A stretch of DNA of 64,000 nt from positions 55,044-119,043 of the forward strand of contig JAJYIT010000010.1 of assembly GCA_021789975.1 (NCBI GenBank), in the 5' to 3' direction. The translations under genes and the position numbers were made by a program. Numbering within the stretch: position 1 is the stretch's first letter; every line of letters starts with the position of its first letter. The notes below the pieces were generated by a model that did not search any database, was not told where the DNA came from, and saw nothing but the letters and a program-made list of their open reading frames with translations. This document shows, in pieces, positions 27,146 to 35,624 of this stretch. The DNA comes from Bacteroidota bacterium. Lineage in GTDB: Bacteria; Bacteroidota; Ignavibacteria; Kryptoniales; JAKASW01.

Positions 27146-27278
27146 GAATTTGGATGATGGGAAAATCAAGATGCGATTGGGAATTCAGCATGTTCTCCCG
27201 AAGGGAGAGACGCTGGCAGCAAAAAATCGATCGTGGATGGGAATGGGCCAGGACGCCGGTTATAGGGAGAGAAGCAGC

Positions 27279-27542
27279 CTACTTTTGTCGGACTACTTTC
27301 ACGAGCATGCCTGCTACCGAATTCATAACCTCATCAGAATTATAGAATCCGCTTTGGATTTTTCCGCGTATCTCAGAAAATTTGGTCTGGTTCTGCGCGT
27401 CGTGAAGCTTCTTCGCCTCAGGAGACAGATCGACTTTGTCCGTCGGGGACTGGGATATTTTGTCTTCTGAAGCGTTCATTTTCTTGGTTACTTCCGGTGA
27501 ATTATCAATTCCGTAACTCGGGTCAATAGGAGTTATTGCCAT
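27279..27542 (-). CDS. flgM: Anti-sigma-28 factor FlgM
   Basis: An 87-residue protein whose C-terminal half has the FlgM pattern VDLSPEAKKL, then EIRGKIQSGFYNSDEVMNSVAGMLV. FlgM holds sigma-28 inactive until the hook is complete and is then exported. The N-terminal half is probably disordered, as is usual. GAGGA precedes the ATG. It closes the minus-strand flagellar set, and the presence of a sigma-28 promoter upstream of fliC fits. Confidence 0.88.
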   Translation of the reverse strand: MAITPIDPSYGIDNSPEVTKKMNASEDKISQSPTDKVDLSPEAKKLHDAQNQTKFSEIRGKIQSGFYNSDEVMNSVAGMLVKVVRQK

Positions 27543-27552
27543 GTTATCCTCT

Positions 27553-27936
27553 TTAAAACCGGTTCCGACTGCCGGGATCCTGACCTGCGCCGGGTTGAAC
27601 CGACATTGCTGCGTAGGTCGCTATCCCCTTTGCCCCTCTCGTCTTTGCCAATTCCTTAAGGAGACCGGCGAGGCGGGCATTGATCATTCCGACAGATTCG
27701 GAAACGTCTTTTCCAATTTTAGCCATTGTAGTTTCCAACTCACTCCTTATATCGGAATTCGTGAACGAAACTTTAGCATCTGCAAATTCGCGAAGAGATT
27801 CGACGATTTCAACACGCTTCCCGATTAGGATACTAGAGGCATTGATATCGCCTTCTATGATCTTCTTCTTTATCTCTTCCGAGTTCACAGAAAGCAATCT
27901 GATCAGTTCAGCGACATTCTCTTGGTCACTCTTCAT
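27553..27936 (-). CDS. FliT/FlgN-like flagellar export chaperone (probable)
   Basis: A 127-residue, almost wholly helical protein. A middle segment with ILIGKRVEIVESLREF and a helix ending RGAKGIATYAAM resemble the layout of FliT and FlgN, where the end mimics flagellar substrates. I choose the ATG at 27936; a GTG three codons earlier is less likely. Its position between flgM and fliD strongly supports a chaperone role for filament-cap or hook-associated proteins. The exact family cannot be fixed by eye. Confidence 0.65.
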   Translation of the reverse strand: MKSDQENVAELIRLLSVNSEEIKKKIIEGDINASSILIGKRVEIVESLREFADAKVSFTNSDIRSELETTMAKIGKDVSESVGMINARLAGLLKELAKTRGAKGIATYAAMSVQPGAGQDPGSRNRF

Positions 27937-27991
27937 ATGTCCCACCTTCCGGCAAAGTTACATGAAATATGTGCATTGTTCTCCGAGGAGG

Positions 27992-29482
27992 TTAGGCTAC
28001 CATTCCGCTCGACGACATTCCGCTCCAGATGTTGTTCAAATTGGTCTGGGTCTGATTGAGTTGGATCAGCATTTGTTCGTAGGAGGTGTACTTCTGTCTT
28101 ACCGCCTGTGCTTGCAGATTGATATTCGCCTGCATCGACTGGATCATATTGTTCATCGATGTTATCTGATCCTGCGAGCCGTTGATCTGTTGATCCATGG
28201 TGCCGCCGGGCTGGGTGAACTGGGTCAAAAGGTTGTTGAGCTGGACGGCGACGCCCGATGACGAATTAAAAAGATCAATGACCGATTGCGGGTTCGACGT
28301 GACCGCATTGTTGAAAGCCGATTGGTTGCTGATCGACAACGTACCGTCGCTGCCGAGTGTTATCCCGATCTGACTTAGGTTATTCGGATTGCCACTCTGT
28401 GCCGAACCAACCTGTCCCACAACCATGCTCTGCAACGATAGCTGCAGGTTCATGAAAGTCATATCTCCGGCCAACGCGCCGCGAGTCACCGTCGTATTGC
28501 CGCTCGAATCGGTGGATGTAGTATCGGCGATATCGGAATTCAACTCGGACACCGCCGAGTTATAGGCACTGATGAAATTCTGAACTGTAGATTGAACTGA
28601 ATTTGTGTCCGCACCGACCGTGAGAGTCACTGGATTGTCAGTCGCCAGTTGAGTCGAGGCAAGATTCAGCGTAACACATGTCAGTACGTCGGATACACTA
28701 TTGGAGCCCCGGACTATCTGCACGCCGTCCAACGCGAAATTCGCATCGAGCGAGCTTGTTGAGCTGTTTACGTATCCGGCCGTCGTGGAGGTCTCGGCAG
28801 TGCGCTGACTGATCACGCTGCTCGTCCATCCGGTGCTTGCAGCGAGGGTGCCGGTTACATCTGCCACGCCTATTGCATTTGCAGAGCCACTGGTCTTGCT
28901 CTGGAGAACAAGCCTGGCCGTTGAGGAGGTATCATCTACAACTGATGCGGTAACTCCGATGTTGGCTGCGTTTACTGCCGAGGCCATATTTGAAAGCACG
29001 GTAGAATTAGTATCGCCGGAGTTGACTGCAACATTTATGTTCGTGGCCGTCCCGTTAACGGTCACCGAGAAAGTATCTGTCCCTGCGCCCGTTGCGGTTG
29101 AGATATCGGTGTTGGATTGGGTGAACTCGTTGGAGACAAGAGTATCGTTTTTTGCCAGCTGCGTAACCAGTATGCTATGTGTTCCCGGCGTTGCACTCGT
29201 CTCTGCTGTTGCCGTAACGATAGATGAATTCGACGAGGCTACCGTTTCGGCCGACAGAGGGTTGAGCGTCCCGACGGCGGCCAAACTGTTCGCCTGGGAT
29301 TGAAGAGCCTGGAGTTTAGACTTAAGTGACTGGTAGACCGATACCAGAGAGTTGATCTGTGAAACTTGCGATTGCATGTTCACGACAGGCTGACTTATTG
29401 ACTGTACGTACATCGCGACTAACTGGTCAACTCCTGAAGTTGAAGATGCATTGGTGTTAAGCGACGGCATCGATAAGGACAT
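27992..29482 (-). CDS. fliD: Flagellar filament cap protein FliD (HAP2)
   Basis: The cap at the filament tip that helps flagellin subunits insert. The 496 residues start MSLSMPSLNTNASSTSGVDQLVAMYV, matching the FliD_N domain, and end with a coiled-coil region INGSQDQITSMNNMI leading to YTSYEQMLIQLNQTQ. The middle is Ser/Thr-rich, as expected for an exported surface protein. AGGAGG precedes the ATG, and the gene follows fliS by 14 bases. Confidence 0.95.
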   Translation of the reverse strand: MSLSMPSLNTNASSTSGVDQLVAMYVQSISQPVVNMQSQVSQINSLVSVYQSLKSKLQALQSQANSLAAVGTLNPLSAETVASSNSSIVTATAETSATPGTHSILVTQLAKNDTLVSNEFTQSNTDISTATGAGTDTFSVTVNGTATNINVAVNSGDTNSTVLSNMASAVNAANIGVTASVVDDTSSTARLVLQSKTSGSANAIGVADVTGTLAASTGWTSSVISQRTAETSTTAGYVNSSTSSLDANFALDGVQIVRGSNSVSDVLTCVTLNLASTQLATDNPVTLTVGADTNSVQSTVQNFISAYNSAVSELNSDIADTTSTDSSGNTTVTRGALAGDMTFMNLQLSLQSMVVGQVGSAQSGNPNNLSQIGITLGSDGTLSISNQSAFNNAVTSNPQSVIDLFNSSSGVAVQLNNLLTQFTQPGGTMDQQINGSQDQITSMNNMIQSMQANINLQAQAVRQKYTSYEQMLIQLNQTQTNLNNIWSGMSSSGMVA

Positions 29483-29496
29483 TTACATTCCTCCTG

Positions 29497-29820
29497 TCAA
29501 GACAACTTGAAAGCCTGTGCCCATGCCGAGCGAAGCTTTCCGATCAACTTCTCAACCTCTTCGAAATTTCCTTTTCGGGCCTGCGCCTGGCAATAGATAT
29601 AAAGCCTGAAGAGACCGAGCGCGACTTCTTTGTAATCGAAGTTGAGAGCTGCTATCAATTGAGTCAGTCCGGCATTGACATTCGACAAGTCGCGCCGCTT
29701 GCTGTTTACTATGATGTAATCATACAACTTCAAAATGAGCGCCACCGGGCTCAAGTTATTGATCTCGTTCTTTTTGTATCCTTTGAAGACTCTATTCTCA
29801 GAATAAGCGACCGTGTCCAT
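29497..29820 (-). CDS. fliS: Flagellin export chaperone FliS
   Basis: A helical protein of 107 residues that binds the flagellin C-terminus in the cytosol. The segment LSPVALILKLYDYIIV and the later FDYKEVALGLFRLYIYCQ match FliS helices, although the protein is at the short end of the family. AGGTGAG precedes the ATG. It stands between fliC and fliD, as in many flagellar operons. Confidence 0.9.
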   Translation of the reverse strand: MDTVAYSENRVFKGYKKNEINNLSPVALILKLYDYIIVNSKRRDLSNVNAGLTQLIAALNFDYKEVALGLFRLYIYCQAQARKGNFEEVEKLIGKLRSAWAQAFKLS

Positions 29821-29881
29821 ATCTCACCTGGTTCCGAATCAATTGCTGGTAAACATCAAAAGACTTAACAACAGACGGAAA

Positions 29882-29906
29882 GCACTCCTCCAGTAGGGAG
29901 GAGTGC
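29882..29906 (-). terminator. Hairpin terminator after fliC
   Basis: A perfect 10-base stem, GCACTCCTCC with GGAGGAGTGC, and a five-base loop stand 15 bases past the fliC stop on the minus strand, followed by TTTCCGTCTGTTGTT. It probably ends most fliC transcripts, leaving partial read-through to fliS. Confidence 0.75.
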
Positions 29907-29920
29907 CTCCATCAGACTGC

Positions 29921-30748
29921 TTACGGGAACAGCTTCAGGATCGTGCTTGGCATAGAGTTAGCCTGTGCCAACTGAGCCATAGCCGTCTGCTCCAATATTT
30001 GGAGCTGTGTAGCGTTCACCTGCGCCTGAGCCACATCGGCATTCATTATCTGACTTTCCGCAGCCTGGGTGTTGGTGATTGAAGTCTGCAACACTTGCTG
30101 CTTGAAGTTCAGACGGGACTCGAGCGAACCAACATACTGCAATTCAGAAGAGACGGTGGTTATAGCGTTATCCACGCTTGTGAGCGCAGCCGCTATGTTC
30201 GCCGTATTCAAACCAGTCAAACCAAGATGACTCGAATCGACAGCAGTGGACAGTGACACCGAAAGAGTATCCCCGGCATCCGCGCCGATCTGGAAACTCT
30301 CGCCGGTGAAAGACGTGTTCAGCAGCGCCTGGCCATTGAAATTCGTCTGGTTTATGGTGTCGCCGATTTCATTCAAGTAATCGTTGACCTGAGTGACGAT
30401 TGCCCCAAGCTCATCGGAACCCAATCCGGCATTTCCGGCCTCAGTCACCAAAGTTTTTATGTTGACGAGGATGTTGTTGATCGCCTGTAGTCCGCCTTCT
30501 GCTGTTGACAGAACGCTCTGAGCGTCACCAACGTTGGTAAGAGCCTGGCTCAACCCCGCTGTACGAGCCTGAAGTTTCGTCCCGATCGTGTACCCGGCAG
30601 GATCGTCTCCCGCGCTGTTGATACGCTGGCCGGTAGCGAGTTGAAGCTCGTAAGTATTGAGATGTTGGTTAATAGTGTTGAGCGCGTTGTACGCGTTCAT
30701 AGCGCCGATGTTGGTCGCTATGCGGAACCCGCTAGTGAAGTCCGCCAT
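29921..30748 (-). CDS. fliC: Flagellin
   Basis: Filament subunit of 275 residues, so it consists of the conserved D0/D1 helices with almost no surface D2/D3 domain. The N-terminus contains RIATNIGAMNAYNALN, GQRINSAGDDPAGY and the D1 helices. The C-terminus has VAQAQVNATQLQILEQTAM and ends SMPSTILKLFP. GGAGG precedes the ATG. A sigma-28 promoter lies about 145 bases upstream and a terminator follows, which makes it a separate strong unit. Confidence 0.97.
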   Translation of the reverse strand: MADFTSGFRIATNIGAMNAYNALNTINQHLNTYELQLATGQRINSAGDDPAGYTIGTKLQARTAGLSQALTNVGDAQSVLSTAEGGLQAINNILVNIKTLVTEAGNAGLGSDELGAIVTQVNDYLNEIGDTINQTNFNGQALLNTSFTGESFQIGADAGDTLSVSLSTAVDSSHLGLTGLNTANIAAALTSVDNAITTVSSELQYVGSLESRLNFKQQVLQTSITNTQAAESQIMNADVAQAQVNATQLQILEQTAMAQLAQANSMPSTILKLFP

Positions 30749-30891
30749 GGTGAGTTACCTCCATGTTTTTTTTGGGCGGCGTCCTTGCCGCTCATGAGAG
30801 CCTGAAGGCTCGTAATAATCCTTCAGACAAGAGGAGTTAAGTAAACATTAGCCTGGGCAGTGCTCCTCTCGCTGCTTCGGCTTCAAATATA

Positions 30892-30918
30892 TTATCGGAA
30901 CCGGTGAAAGAAACTTTA
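30892..30918 (-). promoter_or_regulatory. fliC: Sigma-28 (FliA) promoter of fliC
   Basis: On the minus strand TAAAGTTT is followed after exactly 11 bases by TCCGATAA, seven of eight matches to the GCCGATAA consensus. The TAA of the upstream glycosyltransferase gene forms part of the -35 element. This supports FliA/FlgM control of flagellin. Confidence 0.85.
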
Positions 30919-31929
30919 GGAGTTGGGACCCCCGAGCACCTTCTCGCATGCCGCAATCAATTCGGACAACTGCGATCTTAATCGTAAAGAATCTTTAGGA
31001 TTATCCCTGACCCGGATAAGGTATCCGTAACCCTCCGCAATTCGATTGGTTGACAGGCACGCTATGGCTGCCACATACCCGGAAATTGCATTTAGCGGGT
31101 TGCATTTAAGACTTTCTTTCGCAAATTCAACCGCCCTGCAATATTCGTTTCTCTCGAGGAAGATCTGGGACATCTTCAAGTACAGCTTGTCCAGCACAAC
31201 TGCACCGAGCTTTTCCGTATCGAGCGAAAGTGCCTTTTCAAATTCCAGCATGGCTTCCTGTCGTCTTCCGATACTCATCAACGTAGAGCCGAGTTGGTAG
31301 TGTATATATGGATCCCGAGGCGAGCTCTCCAGCGCCTTGAACAAAATCCTCAAGTTCCTGTCTGCCCGTATCGAGCCCTGCTGCACAGATATGTGCGCGT
31401 ACCCATGGTGGATAATCGTCAAATCGGAAGCAACGATCTTGCCCTTCTTTTCTTCGATTGCCGGCCTGATCTGCTCATGTATCGGCATCTGGTACCGGTA
31501 TTCTCTCCTGTTGCGGAACAACCTGATTATCCTGGTCTCTTCATAAGCCGCGACATCGGTCGAAGGGAGCTCGCTTCTTATTATCATCTCGACTCCGTCT
31601 ACTTCATCCGCCGAAATGACTTCGTGAATATTTGTCTTGGATTGTGCCGACAACTCTTCATCAGCATCGAGTACCATTATCCAATCGCCCGTCGCCGCTT
31701 CAAGCGATACATTCCTGGCATCGGAAAAATCGTCAATCCACATATGCGGGATTACTCTCGCCCCGAAGTGAGTGGCAATTTCTACCGATAAATCTGTAGA
31801 CCCCGTATCTACAACTACGACCTCGTCGACCACTCCATCAATGCTCTTCAGGCAACCTGGCAGCCATCGCTCCTCATTTCTGACAATCATGCATAGAGAG
31901 AGCTTTCTCGGCGTCGGAGGATCTATCAA
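30916..31929 (-). CDS. Family 2 glycosyltransferase with TPR-like C-terminus
   Basis: The N-terminal 230 residues are a GT-A fold domain with LSLCMIVRNEE, VDTGSTD and the DxD-type VLDADEE, so it transfers a sugar from a nucleotide donor. The C-terminal 100 residues carry helical repeats such as YIHYQLGSTLMSIGRRQEAM, typical of SunS-like and flagellar-associated transferases. The start appears to be TTG at 31929, since the first strand would be lost from any later ATG. It lies directly upstream of fliC, so flagellin is a reasonable target, but that is inference. Confidence 0.85.
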   Translation of the reverse strand: MIDPPTPRKLSLCMIVRNEERWLPGCLKSIDGVVDEVVVVDTGSTDLSVEIATHFGARVIPHMWIDDFSDARNVSLEAATGDWIMVLDADEELSAQSKTNIHEVISADEVDGVEMIIRSELPSTDVAAYEETRIIRLFRNRREYRYQMPIHEQIRPAIEEKKGKIVASDLTIIHHGYAHISVQQGSIRADRNLRILFKALESSPRDPYIHYQLGSTLMSIGRRQEAMLEFEKALSLDTEKLGAVVLDKLYLKMSQIFLERNEYCRAVEFAKESLKCNPLNAISGYVAAIACLSTNRIAEGYGYLIRVRDNPKDSLRLRSQLSELIAACEKVLGGPNS

Positions 31930-31947
31930 AGTTCTTGAAATCCGGAT

Positions 31948-34900
31948 CTATTTTGAAACCAGCTTACCGATCTTAGTCTCATCAAGCGGGCGTACAACAA
32001 TGCTGTCGATTCCATCAGATATTTCTTCCCCCTCATGGTTTGCCAGCAGGACAGTGATACAATTGGGCAGGACCTTTTTTAGATGAGAGCAAAGTTCTCG
32101 ACCGTTTATCGAAGGCATTTCAAGGCTGATAAACGCGATGTCAAACACTTCCGATTCGAGCATTCTAGCAACGTTTGAGGCGTCGCCCGTAACCTTCAAG
32201 TAAGCAACTTCTCTCATCAGGTTTGCTGATTCCTCGTCAACCAAGGCACCGTCGCTCTCAACCAAAAGCGCTCTCACGGGTGATCCGCTAGGGGCGACAC
32301 GAACCTGGTGAGATTCGATGAAGTACAGGCTTCTGATTTTATCGACACCGATTGAAACCATGGTTCGAGCCAGCTCGCTGCCGAGGCAATTGACTGTCAA
32401 TACTCCTCCGCCAGTCGAACTCAAGTCAGCCTCGCACACGAATCGCCCATCCGTCACTTTTTCCACCAGGTCGGTGGATGCCCGGTGGTGCTGGCCATTC
32501 TCCACAGGTTTGAGGTTCACGGTGGCCTCACTGTCGAAATGCAGCAAAGACTCTTCGAGAATTCGCGCGACTTCGTCAATCGAGTGTGACGCTGCAAGCC
32601 GCTTCAAGAATTCATTGATGGTATTCAATTCGTCAGTCGAGCGGAACGCCAACTTTGCCTTATTCTCAGCGTGCATGCGGGATTCGAGCAGATCCAGAGC
32701 AATAGAAGCAATGGCTCCCAGCTCGGAAGAGGCGGGAGGTGCTTCAACAAATTTGAAAAGCAGTACGAGCTCGCCCGACTTTGACCTCAATGCAAAGTAG
32801 AGCCCGTTTACCAGTTTAACATGATCCGGATCGAGATCCGCAGCGGGAACAAAACTGCCGAACTTGATCCTATGCGGTGAAATTGCGGAAGGTAGATCCC
32901 CTTTTATCGACATCGCTTCCAACAGACTCTCGTGCATCATGTAAGCAGCCGTGGAGTCGCAACCCAACACCTGCTTAAGAAGGTCGATTGTTCTCTTCAG
33001 AACTTCGGTGAACGCTCCCGTCTCAATCCCTGCCAATCCCACGACAGCCCTGGTGGTCCTCCACGCTTCCGCAAATTTCCTCTCGGCAGATAAGTGGAAG
33101 CTAATATTCACGGCAACTGAGGAAGCGATCTTCAAGAACTCTTCGATTTCTTCCCTATCCTTTTGGGAAGCCCCCCCGTCTGAAACCGAGACAGAAGCAA
33201 AACCAGTCAGTACGCCGGAGTGAACCGTTTGGATCAATAGTGTTTCCCCGTCAGCGGAGATGAGTTTCATAAACTCTGTGTCCGGAATCTTATCGCGAGA
33301 AAGCGACACGTTATCTCTGAGAACATTTGCGTCCCCCGATACAAATGCCAGCGATTCGGCATATTCTGTCTCTCGGGATAAAGGCTTCACATAATGGACT
33401 TCAGAAGTCCCTCTTTTCTCCTGAACCGTGCCCACGGCGAGCAACCCGAAACTATGATTATGTGAAGGTGTTGCAAGCAAATCCTGGAGTGAACGAAGGA
33501 GAGAATCGTATCCCTCTGACAGCACTAATTGACGGAAGATCTTGTGGAGAGGATCTTTCTTGGGAAGTTCGGCGGGAACCTTGACCTCTTCAGCGACTGC
33601 CCTAAACCTGTATACGACAAGAGATCCGTGATCAAGTATCTCAACTCTGTAAGTCTTTCCCATCAGCAAGAACGATTCTCCGAAATCCTTAATCCCCAGG
33701 TTTCGTGAAACATCGGAAGGAAGGAATTGCTGACCGGGATTGATAGGCAGATGGTCAACCGCTGCTGAATTAGCAAAGGTAACGACTCCGTTGCGGACGA
33801 TAATTACGGGTTCGTCGCGAAGCGAAATCAAAAGACCCGACAGATTCTCGCGCGCCTCTGTCAACTCGAGCCTGGCTGCCTCGGTATCTGAGGTATCTCT
33901 AACGAACAAGAATGACTGATCACCAACCGACACTGCACTTAAGTCGAACGTCTTCCTCAACTGACCGCTCAGCCCTGACCTCATAACAAAACCGCTTGAC
34001 CGCAGTTCGAGTTTGAACTCATCAGGGGTTTCGCCAATATGGGTCAGGAACGCGTCGATGGTGTTGCCCGATTCAATTCCCTGGCTCTTGAAGAGAAAGT
34101 CCTTGAACAGGCTCCCGAAAGCGTTGTTCCAATCGAACAGTTTGTCGTCTTTGACGATCGCCGTTGGCAGCAGACTGTTGAAAAGTTTTGCGCGCTCCAG
34201 CTCAGATTTTCTCAGATCTTCCTGCACTCTCTTCTGATCCGAGATTTCCGTAAACGTACAGAAACGGTGCTTTGTAGTGTTCCACTGAGTTACGAAAAAG
34301 GATCGACCGCGTGCGTCTATCGTTTCAAATGTCGCCTCGGTTCCCCTGAAGCCCGCAACACCGTTTTCCGAAAGGAAGTCATCAAATGCCTGACCCGTGG
34401 TCACTTCAAAAGTCTGGCTACACTTCTCGTTTGCAAACTCGACCGTACTACCTGAAACAGCAATCATTGGTTCCGGAGCATTGCGGATTATTTCCTCTGT
34501 TGCAGTTGTTGCATCCGCCGCTAATCGTTGGGCGAGACCCACTTCTGTCTTCAGCGAATCTATCGTGTGTTCCAGCTCCCGGCGCTTGTCAGCGTCGAAT
34601 TTATTCTCCGCCATCACCACGACCCAGCCGCTCCGGTCTCCCGTTGGAACGTTCTTCTCTGAAATGTACACATCAAAATGCCTTGCAGAGACTATGGCTG
34701 GAACAGGTATTGATGCATGATGTTCTTTACCGCCGATAATCTCCTCGAGCCTCTGGCCGCCGGCTTCGTCGACTAATGCCGGAAAGGATCCTCCGCGAGA
34801 TGCGGAATCCTTCCCTGCCAGTTCCCTGAGCGCGGCGTTCGATTCAACTATTGCACCGGTGGTGTCTAGAAGAGCCGCCGGCAGTTGCAGCTCATCAACC

Positions 34901-35598
34901 GCAAGAAGGTCGCGGCCTATTTGACCACCCACTTCCGCCGTCCTTGCGGCGGTCCCTTCAGGCGTTGTCGTCTCCCCGATGGCAAGTTTTCTTTTCAATG
35001 CAGAAATATATATAGCCGATTTAAGTATGTCTGAGAATTGGAGGAACTCCGTCCTGGTATCGGGATTCTTCTCGGAGATAAGCGCAATTATGGCAAACTC
35101 ATCCTTGTCGGTTTTAGTAGCGGCAGTCAGGATCCACTTAAACTTCAGCTCCCTCTGGATCCTACGGCAAGCTGCCGTCGTAACCATATCACCAACGATT
35201 TGGAATGCATCTTCCATTTCGGTATACGGTGAAGTGAAGATTTTTTCCCTCTCATCGGAAAGGGGAATCGCGTGGACATCCAGGTTCAGGCCATACCGGG
35301 TTAGCATTTCCGCCAGACGTGCCGCGTCACCTGTCGAGTGCGCCACTAATTCAATCGAATCGTACTTTCGTCTAAACACGAAGGCGTCGCCGCCGAATGC
35401 CGTCCTGACATTGGTGGCGATGGAAGAGAAGCATTTATCTATGTGGTCGGAGAATACGGCATCCGAAACAGCATTGGACAAGCCGCGCTTGAAGTTATCG
35501 AAATGATGCTCGTCTATCCCTTCGTCACCCGTAGAATCCTCAGAATCGGCGCCGCGTTTCAGCCGTGCACCGATGATGAGTGCGATCACCCCGATCAA
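31948..35598 (-). CDS. Multi-PAS/GAF sensory protein ending in a degenerate receiver
   Basis: A 1216-residue protein starting with a hydrophobic anchor (GVIALIIGARLKRG). About four PAS-like segments (for example VDELQLPAALLDTTGAIVESN near 215, then NAPEPMIAVSG and EPVIIVRNGVVTFAN) precede GAF-like regions from about 690 to 1080. The final 108 residues fold like a receiver, but the phosphoacceptor Asp is replaced by Ser1158 in FISLEMPS and the conserved Lys by Arg1203 in VRPLDE. No kinase or output domain is present. It follows the histidine kinase gene immediately. The start is uncertain (TTG at 35598, or an ATT at 35625 overlapping the kinase stop). Confidence 0.8.
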   Translation of the reverse strand: MIGVIALIIGARLKRGADSEDSTGDEGIDEHHFDNFKRGLSNAVSDAVFSDHIDKCFSSIATNVRTAFGGDAFVFRRKYDSIELVAHSTGDAARLAEMLTRYGLNLDVHAIPLSDEREKIFTSPYTEMEDAFQIVGDMVTTAACRRIQRELKFKWILTAATKTDKDEFAIIALISEKNPDTRTEFLQFSDILKSAIYISALKRKLAIGETTTPEGTAARTAEVGGQIGRDLLAVDELQLPAALLDTTGAIVESNAALRELAGKDSASRGGSFPALVDEAGGQRLEEIIGGKEHHASIPVPAIVSARHFDVYISEKNVPTGDRSGWVVVMAENKFDADKRRELEHTIDSLKTEVGLAQRLAADATTATEEIIRNAPEPMIAVSGSTVEFANEKCSQTFEVTTGQAFDDFLSENGVAGFRGTEATFETIDARGRSFFVTQWNTTKHRFCTFTEISDQKRVQEDLRKSELERAKLFNSLLPTAIVKDDKLFDWNNAFGSLFKDFLFKSQGIESGNTIDAFLTHIGETPDEFKLELRSSGFVMRSGLSGQLRKTFDLSAVSVGDQSFLFVRDTSDTEAARLELTEARENLSGLLISLRDEPVIIVRNGVVTFANSAAVDHLPINPGQQFLPSDVSRNLGIKDFGESFLLMGKTYRVEILDHGSLVVYRFRAVAEEVKVPAELPKKDPLHKIFRQLVLSEGYDSLLRSLQDLLATPSHNHSFGLLAVGTVQEKRGTSEVHYVKPLSRETEYAESLAFVSGDANVLRDNVSLSRDKIPDTEFMKLISADGETLLIQTVHSGVLTGFASVSVSDGGASQKDREEIEEFLKIASSVAVNISFHLSAERKFAEAWRTTRAVVGLAGIETGAFTEVLKRTIDLLKQVLGCDSTAAYMMHESLLEAMSIKGDLPSAISPHRIKFGSFVPAADLDPDHVKLVNGLYFALRSKSGELVLLFKFVEAPPASSELGAIASIALDLLESRMHAENKAKLAFRSTDELNTINEFLKRLAASHSIDEVARILEESLLHFDSEATVNLKPVENGQHHRASTDLVEKVTDGRFVCEADLSSTGGGVLTVNCLGSELARTMVSIGVDKIRSLYFIESHQVRVAPSGSPVRALLVESDGALVDEESANLMREVAYLKVTGDASNVARMLESEVFDIAFISLEMPSINGRELCSHLKKVLPNCITVLLANHEGEEISDGIDSIVVRPLDETKIGKLVSK

Positions 35599-35624
35599 TA
35601 TGACGGCGATGAGGATTGCGTCAA

